Source: Flammula alnicola
Lineage: Eukaryota; Basidiomycota; Agaricomycetes; Agaricales; Strophariaceae
Length of the DNA: 64,000 nucleotides
NCBI GenBank assembly: GCA_015499995.1
Contig: JADNRV010000159.1
Coordinates: 1 to 64,000 of the forward strand
Direction of reading: 5' to 3'
In this document: positions 55,319 to 64,000 of the stretch, in pieces
How the letters are laid out: each line of letters starts with the position of its first letter
Numbering within the stretch: position 1 is the stretch's first letter
Program-made: the position numbers and the translations under genes
Notes under the pieces: generated by a model
What the model was told of the DNA's origin: nothing
The model's input: the letters and a program-made list of their open reading frames with translations, nothing else
Databases searched by the model: none

Positions 55319-58181
55319 TCAGAGTTTTGCTGAAAGATTATTCCGAGAATCTTGTGGGTTTGACTTTGCTTCTTCCCGAAGAAACCTCCTCAGAATTTTT
55401 CCGCTTCCGCTCCTCTGGATAACCAGATAAGAAATAAGCTCTATGAAGCCATTCAACAAGGTAGCGAACATACCGGAATTGATTCAACAAACCGGACACC
55501 TCCTGTCAAGTGTTTATAACTGGCTTTGCGATCTGCCACGTGCTGACCAAGAAGAGGAGCCTTTATTACATGCTTCAGAAGCGGCCAATATAACTCTCAC
55601 CTTAATTATACTCTCCGTCAAGTAATTTGCCACACTGGCATCGCGAGCTATGCGCTCTGCAGTGGCTGGGGTCAGCACGACGAAGGCAAGTGGTACCTCT
55701 CCATTGTACTCGTCTGGCTTTCCTACGACGCAGGCTTCAGCAACGTCCGGGTGTGAGAGCAGACATCCCTCCAGCTCTGCTGGCGCTACTTGAAACCCTC
55801 TAACTTTCAGGAGTTCCTATTGATGATAAATAACGCCGCCAAAATTCCAGGATTGATCGTTACCATACCTTGAGTCGATCAAATACAAAAACTTCTTGAT
55901 CACTGGTAAGGATAACTTCATCTCCCGTGTGGACCCATCTAAGAAATGTTGATGAGCTGAAATTACGGCCATAGGCTGTGGACTTACCCGTTTCTAAAGG
56001 TTTCTTCTGTCCTGTATAGGACCGTTTTTGAGCATGGATCGTGTGACCAAAAACATAAAGACCGCACGCTTCAACATTGTTAAAGTATCCAAGAGCTGTA
56101 GCGGCACTTTTGACGATGAGCTCCCCTGGTTCACCGTATCCAGCAGGTTGACCATCGGGCGTAATTACCCTCGCCTGTATTCCAGGAAGAATTCGGCCGC
56201 CACCTTCCAATGCTTAAATTAGAAAATTCAAGACGTTGGTAAAGAGTAAACATACTCCCGAGAGGACCTCGCCTCTGCGAGGCTGATACCATCGACAGTG
56301 TGCAAACCGTTTCCGTAAGGCCTAATAATTTTATGAGGGCCAGCACAATATATATGACGATGCCACTCTCACCGTATGCTTGGCCTATCTGAGCTGCTGG
56401 AAATATCTCGAACAGTTTCTCCTGCATTTCGCGCGAGACGGGGGCGGCTCCTGCCAGAGGGTCAGTTTAAACCATGTCGAAATACGGAGAAGAAGCACTT
56501 ACCTATCATTACATACTTGACTGCACTAAAATCATGTTTAACGACCGCCGGATGCTAAGGCGTTAGAGTTAGTAACCAACTTTGGCAGGTTCGATGGGTC
56601 CCATACGCACCTTGCAGAACGTGATGGCTTGAGGTGGCACGAGACTGGCGTTTGTCTTTTGAATCAAGCTGTCAACCTTGACCAACTCGTGTGGAACTTA
56701 CAAAAGATGCGAGATTCGATTGCGCGAAATGCTGTCCAACATAGAGAGAAAGTCGTATTTGGGGACGACGACGAGAGTCATCTATTTCTCATGATCAATA
56801 TACTCTGCTTTTCGGGGTGCTGAGAAGTGCGTACCGCACAAAACACAACCAAGTGGAGCTAAGTTAATTAGACTGAGCCGATATGGCCGACTGCATGCCA
56901 GAGAACTGTCCTGCTTACGCTTATGATGAGACCGGCGTTATCTAGCCAACCATGAGCTCAGGAGTGCGCAAAGTCCAGTCGTAAATTGGGCTTACGAAAG
57001 AAAGGCAAAACTAGATGATCGCAGACATTAAATGGCAATTAATCTGGGGGAATAATTATGCCACTTGCCACCTATTGCCACGTCTCCTGGTAGGTAGGAC
57101 CGATTGTCCCGATGCCCGAACGCTTTATCGACTTGATTGTGGGCCGCCATCTGGATAATGTTCGCGATAAGGGCACGGTGCGGAATTGCCACTGCCTATA
57201 ACGAACATGCATCAGTAGCGCAGCCAACAAATACGGGTAACGGAAAGGCTTATAAGGGTACCTTGGGATTTCCTGTCGTACCGGATGACCAGCACAACAA
57301 TGCGATCTTGGTTTTTCCCTCTCCTGCACTTAATGATCGCTCATAGAAGGTTCGCGTCTTTTGCTTTCCAAGAACGATAAGTTCCGGGACGTTCTTTATA
57401 GCAGTACCGGTGATCCCAAGAGAAGAAGCACCTTCATCGAGCACCACGACTCGATTTGAAGAAAGGCCGACGACCTGAGCGGCTTCCAGAGCTAGAGGAA
57501 GGACTGCTGAATGGACGACCAGGAAGGTCACCTGGGCTGTTTGGAGTTGGTACGTTAATTCGTCCACCTTGAACTGAGGGTTGGAACATCTAGACTTGAA
57601 TTGAGTTTGGATTTCCAAAGAAAATAGTTTGTGGGCCTACGTAGCAATTCCACCGAGTTTGTGAACCGCCCAGAGTGCCACCGGATAGTCTGTTGAATTG
57701 TGAATGGTGAGAGGGGGGCATAACAGCACCTTAAGATGAACACACTGATATGGTTGGGACTGAGTATCATAACTATAATCGATTAGGAAAAAAAGAAGTG
57801 TGGAGCGTCAACGTACGCACCGGTGTCATCTTCGCCTGGACATCGAGCAAACAGTGAGGGAAGGTTTGTAGGAAAATATGCCAAGGAATAATTGTATACC
57901 TATTTTGTACACCATGTGTAAAGCATTGGCCAGGCCTTCGGTCTGTGACCGTAGCTGAAGGCAGTGAAAAAATATTCAGTGGTACTTACGGCATTGAGTC
58001 AATCAGTTGTCCATACCATCTCGAGATCGATATGACGACCAGACACATCGTCAATCAAGCAAGGTATTTTTCCTCTTGTCGGCTGGATTTCATGTTGGTA
58101 ATCCAGCATGAACTGAGCGAGGGTGAGGTTGTCCGGTATATGAGGGAGTTGGTCCCTTGTCAAGGCCTCAACGTCCGTCAT
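55319..58181 (-). CDS. Second 4-coumarate-CoA ligase-like enzyme with PTS1
   Basis: A paralogue of the ligase at 45210-48085 with a similar multi-exon layout. Landmarks are [20 protein letters not shown] at the start, [104 protein letters not shown] and the final exon [18 protein letters not shown]. The protein ends LSAKL-stop, again a PTS1-type tripeptide. The last three exons (about 55319-55420, 55492-55558 and upstream) are easily missed, because an ORF ends early at 55623. Both enzymes retain the P-loop and the catalytic C-terminal Lys. Substrate differences cannot be judged by eye. Confidence 0.8.
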
Positions 58182-58921
58182 GGCTTCTTGTCGCCCGCAG
58201 GGTTAGACTTGTTGTTGGACCTTGGGCTGAGAGAGGTTTGAACTCATGTAACAGAGAGAATCCAGTCATTTATAGCAAATGATTTTCTGGCACCGACTTT
58301 CAGTTGACGCATTTGGCCTGGGATTCAGTGGGAGGATATTGATATCGCCGAAGCTAGATCTAGTTACTTATCCATCGAAAACGAAGCCATTGTTGTGATA
58401 AGATTTCGGATCGCTGCAAGTGTCGGCGGCACCTAGTTTGTTTCCGATTTGTGCGCTGGAATGAGGTAATTGTGGGCAAGGAACTGTGGGGATATGATGC
58501 CTTGTGACACTGAGAGATTGATAACACGACAGCCACTAGCAGCGAGACAACGGCCCTGTTACTTCAGAGCTGCCATGATGAAGGATCATAACGGCAAAAT
58601 ATGTTCGTCGGAGAGAGAAGGCTCGTCCGGTCACTTGCGAAATTAGCCGGCACGGTGTTCTTTGCATATGAACACCGGGAAAACCGAAGTTTGATCTCCT
58701 ATTTGTCTGCTGCGATGCAAACTTCATTTGGGCTTTATAACTTGATGAAGAGGCAGAAACATGGACGACTAAAAATCCTCCAGCTGTGTTAACGTTACAC
58801 TGAAGCTCTGTGTTTCGCATTGGTAATTGATGTGTTGCGATATCCCAAAGCCACCAGACCCTGCCCGAAGCCAGACTCGTTCGCCCTATGTGCTAGCCAG
58901 CTCGTTATGAGTAAGATGAAT
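58182..58921. other. Intergenic
   Basis: About 740 bp between the second ligase start and the peroxin stop. No supported gene. Confidence 0.4.
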
Positions 58922-61900
58922 TCATAACCGTGATAGGATGGTGTTCTCTTCTCCGGCAACATCCTTTGTTTTCATCCCACTCTCCTTCCCAGGCCCCTTC
59001 CGGCCTTTGAACCAAGCCAGCAATGTGCCTTCCCCCTCTTGCTCCCCGGCAAGATCTAAAACGAGCATCGGCCGGTATTTATACCACCATCTCATAGCTG
59101 CTTCCTTCTCGCGATCACCGGTTTTCTCTAAGAGCTCGTCAAACAAGGCCTCCAGCAGCTCTGCCTTTTTTCCCCTTTCGCCCGGTGCATCAACGCCACT
59201 GACATCCGGTGGGTACGCCGAGATTAAGATGCGAGTTTCATCCAGAGCCCGCAACATGAGTGGGAGAGGGAGTGACGAGATGGACGAGATCAGCATCAGG
59301 TGTAATTTGTGCAGCCGATCCGCGTTTTTCTCATCGTCGTCCCTGGCCTTTCCTTTTCCTTTCGAACCTTGCTGCGCAGGTGACAGTTCATGGATGGTAT
59401 CCAGGATCATTTGGACGCAGTACCATGCTAGGGTGTACATATCATCAGGAGCTCCGCTGGATGTAAACGCGCTAACGCTAGCACTCCGCACAAGTGCCGA
59501 ATATGCGAGCCGGAGCTGGGGTGTGTTGAGCTTCCCATCGACGGAGTTCTAGAAACATTCAATACGCAGTAGTCAGCTCTCCGAACTTGCTAAGCAAAGA
59601 TGAATTTAGGGATGTAAGGACGGATACAAGATACTCCGCGGAAGAACATCCGAGAAAGGACGATTCTCTTCGGCGCAGCAGGTGGGACATCACATAAATA
59701 CATGGTTCGAAATACCCGGTTTTCAGAGGACAGAACATGCCGGCACAAGAAATAGAACAGAAAGAAGTTAATAGATAATCCACTCACGTCAATCAGGCAC
59801 TTCGCATAGAAGGGGACCATATGTTTCACGAAAGTCGCCGTAATAATGGATTCCTCGCTCCTTATCGGTTTACTAGCGGCCAATTCTCCCTCGCGGCCGG
59901 CATTTTTGTTTTCGCTATCGGACTTGATCACACCTGACAGGACCTTGCTCGCGAAGTGTTGATCATTGAGATACCGCGGCTTTCCTAAGGCGATAGACGT
60001 TTGAGAGGGCTCGGAGGTGCGATCGCCGGCGAGGTCCTGCTGCTGCCGTTGGGCGTGGGATGCAAATATGGAAAGGACGACAGAGTGTGCAGACTCGTAC
60101 GTTTCGCGATGCGATGGGTCAGAAAGATGCCTATTCGATGAGGAAAGACGTCAGTAAAGTTGGACCATTGAATAGAACCTCAGACGCGAGCGAGTTGATA
60201 TCCTGCATCCGGAGGCGTGGCATGCCATGATGCCAAGCAGGGCGCATAATGGGGTACGTATTGCACGCATCAAAGAACCGGAATGCTTGCCATACATCAG
60301 ACGTCGAGTTCCGCCAGCGGGTTGCTCGGCCCACGAAGGGATCCGGCGCGTAAAATAACAGCTGAAAGGAGTTTGACTCACGGATAGCAAACGCCCCAAA
60401 CCCAGTCTCTGATGCATTTGTCACTTAGTACCGGTACCAGCTGTTCGATGCTCGCTAGCACGAACGCCTGCTTAGCTTGGCGTGGCGATGTTGCAGCTGG
60501 TTTTAGAATAATTGATTCGACTTTAAATGCAGTAATATGAATCGGGGACACGTACCGGTTTCTGCTCTTTGCGAATTAAGCGCAAAGCAAGCTTGTTGGA
60601 CGTATGCTTCGGCCTTCAGTCCGGAATCTCCATGTTCACCTTCACCTTGGGCCAACACGTCCAGTGCGAGGTAAAATGTCTTCTTCAAGTGTTCAAATCC
60701 TTGCGTGGTGGTCGTAACACCTCCGAATTCTGATATGACGAACGAGAGATGGGAGAGGATGCTTAAAACTTGGAGGGCCAGAGACGCTGGGGCCAGGTGA
60801 GAAGAGTTGGGAGGGAGATAAACGGATGTCGAAAGGACAGCCTCTGCCAACATTATGTTAGAAAATAGTAATGTCTTGAGTGTCGTCCAGATTGATTTGG
60901 TTATCTCTTTGGAATCCGAAGCTGGAGAGAAGGGGGTTTAAACAGGTTGTATCATAGGTTGACAATCAATGCATACCGATATCGTCATCCGTGACACTCG
61001 CCAGAGGACACGAGACCCAATCGCGCTCTGCTTGCTTTGCCATCTCCCGCAAGACATCTAGCGTCTCATAAATCGTATACATGCCCTCGTCCAAACGTGA
61101 TGAGGAAGGTTGATCGATCAAAAGCGCCAAAATGTTTGCAGTTAACCTCGAGATCGAGGCAATAGATATCGTTAGAGGCGAAGAGGACAAGGATTGCAAT
61201 GTTTGAGCCAAAGGTGACGAAAGCTTTGTGGTTCAGGTACATCAGCACGCAATCCAATCAATTGACATATCCAGGACACTCACCGAAATGTGAACTTGAT
61301 GCTGAGGCGAAAGGGTAACGGAGGCTGAAACAGACGACAGGAAGGTACCGGCTTTGAAAGTAGAGGATATGGTGGAAGTGAGAAGACGTGCTAGAATCGC
61401 GAGAGGGAGTGCTTTCAGTTTTGATTGTGCGACAAGGGGCAATGACTGGGAAGCGAGAATCAAAGCCAACGAGAGAATATCTGGCAAAAAAATAAAATGA
61501 GAATACGGGAAGCCAGTATAAAACAGGTTTACCTTGGCCCGCAGGTTGAAATTCCTTTTCCCATTCCTCCACTCCAATCGACGAGGCTCCCGACCCGAAT
61601 CCATAGGCATATGTGTCCATGACTTCAGCAAGAGCAACGACAGTCTCGTTTTCTACTTCAGACCTCGCGCAGCCCACATCTATCCCTTCCCTTTTCTCGC
61701 TCTTTTCGCCTAGCTTTAGGTCCTCCACACCCAGAAGCAGTCCGCTGCAAGAAGCGAGCCTCAGGACTGGATGTCCACCATGAACGCCTTTAAGGACATC
61801 TGTCACCCATTGACCCATCACAACCTGCATGCTCCTTCCAAGTAGGGCCTGAATCTTGGAACGCGTTTTCGCTGAATCGACCAGGGCTCGATACTTGAGG

Positions 61901-62130
61901 TGGGTTGCATGTCGGAAAGCCGTAGAAAATGATTGAAGTTTTGTATGAGTGAACGGTTGCGAGAGATATAGCGGCGAGGTTATTGCAGTTGCGGCTAGTG
62001 GAGTTGGCAGAGGGGAGATTGTTGCAAGTTGGTGAGCAAGTGCACCTTGAATGGTAGAGAGAGGTAGGTTGGATGCGGTATTGTGAAGATGCGAGAGCAG
62101 AATAGTGTAGCCGCGATCTGGAGAGGACAT
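58922..62130 (-). CDS. PEX8-like peroxin
   Basis: PEX8 is an intraperoxisomal protein that links docking and RING complexes during matrix-protein import. The minus-strand gene encodes roughly 900 residues in about eight exons. Helical landmarks that fit the fungal PEX8 layout are MGQWVTDVLKGVHGGHPVLR, LASCSGLLLGVEDL, SLALILASQSLPLVAQSKLK, EITKSIWTTLKTLLFSNIML, LQVLSILSHLSFVISEFGGV and DDMYTLAWYCVQMILDTIHE. The protein ends ENTILSRL-stop; SRL is a PTS1 signal, as PEX8 proteins often carry. The start MSSPDRGYTILLSHLHNTAS is the first ATG of the longest 5' exon. The call is from remembered architecture plus the PTS1; a helical-repeat protein of another kind is possible. Confidence 0.6.
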
Positions 62131-63413
62131 GGCGGCAATAGCGCTTGAGTTTGAGGTTTTTAGGTACTATTACACTTGAGAGGTAGATTGTAGGGTACAC
62201 TCAAGAACGATGAAGGAAGGTGGTTAATGAAGGTGGTACGGAGTAAAAGAGAGGAATTGTCATTTGATAACCGACTACGCCGGCTAAGTTGCCGATTTGT
62301 GGACATCTGTAGGCGCGTCCTTTTCCCCTCCCAAAAACATCAAACTTTCAATTATTATCTGGAAATCGAAAGACAAAGAGTAGCTCCGGAGTGGCGTTGA
62401 CATTCTTGGAAAAAATAACATGCTGGTCGAAGTTGTAAATCCAGTCAGCTTGAGCCTATTTTTATTATTTGAGTTAGTCTAAGCCTGAGTATTGTTGAGA
62501 CGGCCGGCCCCTTCCACATTTCCCAGCCGCTATCTATTTCTCTAGGATCCCAGAGGGGAAACATAGGTGGCATACCGATGAGGACCGCTGCCCGCTGGTG
62601 GTGCAGGAACAGCATATACGGCGATTGTAGTGGCAGACAAGTGCGTGGCGGTCAATCCTTCATTTATCTAGCATAAATATGAAGGGATTTCAAATTGTAC
62701 GTTAAAAAAATGGACTAACCGCTGACGGTGCTGCAGAGAGATGTACTTGCTTCCTGAAGGTATACCTTTTGGTGTGTGATAGCTATGCCTAGTACTGGCC
62801 GAATTCATAATTGTGTTGGGTTCAAGAAGAATGGCAGCGGACATAAACTTCCATCTTGCCAGCATGAAAGTTTAGAAACAGAGTTACTTGCGCATCGAAG
62901 TCTTATCAGGGGCTACGGAAGAGGCTGAATGATGGTGAGCAATGGACTAGGGCGTAGAGGTATCGAATAATGTAGATGCGGAGGAATGTGTCTGGGAATT
63001 TCTTTTCCTTCAGCTTTGGCTAATGATATTTGTCGTGGTTGTGCTGAGGGTATAGATGATGAAGGATGGCTTGTAGATTCAAGAAGCGCAGTTGATGTCG
63101 TGGGTAGAGGCGGTAATCCGTATCGCGCTTGTTGATGGTATCGCGGGGCGTCCTAGCTGGTGTCAGCTGAGAAGGATTACAGCTTCAAGGCTGAGCTTGG
63201 ACTGTCGTCGTGCATGCCATGCCATAGATAGATTGTCAAGAACCATATTGCTTGGAATCCACATTTGGTATTGCTATTTCCTCATGGAGTACTGTTAATA
63301 CACTGTGCTCGAAGACCCAAATTCTCAATAGGGAATAGGGAATAGGATCTACAATGTTTTGTTAACGAAAGAAAGATAATTGACAATACATGAATACATA
63401 CCGTGATCGACGA
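62131..63413. other. Gene-poor stretch
   Basis: About 1.3 kb upstream of the peroxin gene with no supported CDS, RNA gene or clear repeat. Confidence 0.4.
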
Positions 63414-63880
63414 TCAGGAATTGACTACATAGTCATCAGAAATATACACATCCGGTCCTCTCAAAGTGGTCTCCTTCGCCTGTTCAAACCAGGGTTCAAC
63501 ATCCTCCAACTTCTTGCTCTTCAATTCCTGATAATCGTCTCCGGAATCCAGGACCAAAATGATCCTCAGCTTGTTGTGAGGGTCGTGAGGCAGACGACCC
63601 CCAGCTGTGGCTATATATGATGCACGATATTTCTTCTCGATCGCATCTAGAACAGCGAAGCCTTCACAGTTGAACGCCTATGCCGCTTTGTCGGGGTCGA
63701 ATTCATATCCTTTGATGAACTTCTGATCAAACACGAGTGGCATGAGCTATAACGAGTCAATCAAGACTGAGTACTGAACTCGCTGTTTGCATTGACGAGA
63801 CTTGCTTACCGGGGACCCTACTGGACCACGAACCTTTTTGAAGTTTTTGATTCTGGCCTTGAACACGTACGCGTGACTCG
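63414..63880 (-). pseudogene. Unknown protein fragment with internal stop
   Basis: On the minus strand an exon with RIKNFKKVRGPVGSP is followed by an intron (GTAAGC...TATAG), then MPLVFDQKFIKGYEFDPDKA. An in-frame TAG follows, then AFNCEGFAVLDAIEKKYRAS and LRIILVLDSGDDYQELKSKK, ending YVVNS-stop at 63414. The continuous sense on both sides suggests TAG replaced a Tyr codon. I do not recognise the family; the 5' end may extend beyond what can be traced. Confidence 0.4.
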
Positions 63881-64000
63881 GATATTACGCTAGGGCAGGT
63901 AAATACGCGCCGAAAGAGCCAGGTAAGTCTTATGTAATAAGCACTTGGATTTTATGCACTCGTATGTTTATTTTACCCATTTTACAAGCAATAAACCTCA

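Noticed and set aside
58938..59552. 204-codon plus-strand ORF
   Set aside because: It is antisense to the PEX8-like gene, low-complexity Ser-rich, with no motif; a shadow of the real coding strand.

Overview
This is a 64 kb piece of a filamentous basidiomycete (Agaricomycete-type) nuclear genome. The evidence is direct: most genes are cut by short GT-AG introns of about 45-80 nt; the gene content (NACHT NTPase, DUF6533 membrane protein, F-box proteins of the LPxEL...RVxxWxEPxLYRxV type, FunK1-like kinase, Kre9/Knh1-like GPI proteins) is typical of mushroom-forming fungi; and transposon insertions are frequent. I see no prokaryotic features, CRISPR array, rRNA or convincing tRNA.

Layout. 0-6.5 kb: a 658-bp TA-flanked MITE, an RPAP3-like R2TP subunit and a Hua1-like proline-rich protein. 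6.7-9.4 kb: a NACHT NTPase whose true start lies one exon upstream of its longest ORF. 9.4-18 kb: mostly gene-poor, with two related small secreted Kre9/Knh1-like proteins. 18-32 kb: a mobile-element-rich block built around three copies of one kinase-like gene. One copy (23.3-24.9 kb) is intact. The second (18.5-20.3 kb) is truncated and carries two side-by-side TA-flanked elements. The third (25.1-31.7 kb) is scattered over 6.5 kb by a hAT-like element, two CACTA-ended elements in opposite orientation, a nested hAT MITE and an enlarged intron. A cyclopropane-fatty-acid synthase with a predicted one-nucleotide exon sits inside this block. 32-44 kb: a housekeeping run on the minus strand (Rif1, F-box/LRR protein, a small unknown gene, EMC8/9, a pRiA4b-Orf3-like domain protein, an unknown nuclear protein). 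44-64 kb: a FunK1 remnant, two 4-coumarate-CoA-ligase-like enzymes, a membrane protein, an F-box protein, a DUF6533 protein, a secreted double-psi beta-barrel protein and a PEX8-like peroxin.

How the genes connect. Both acyl-CoA-ligase-like proteins end in -AKL and the PEX8-like protein ends in -SRL. All three are candidate type-1 peroxisomal targeting signals within 17 kb on one strand, so part of this neighbourhood plausibly serves peroxisomal acyl activation and matrix-protein import. RPAP3, Rif1, EMC8/9 and Hua1 are unrelated core functions.

Caution on sequence quality: at least three, probably four, otherwise convincing genes are each broken by a single missing base at or next to a run of C. 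This looks more like homopolymer undercalling than genuine gene death. Exon models were made by hand from splice motifs, reading-frame continuity and remembered family motifs. No database search was run.
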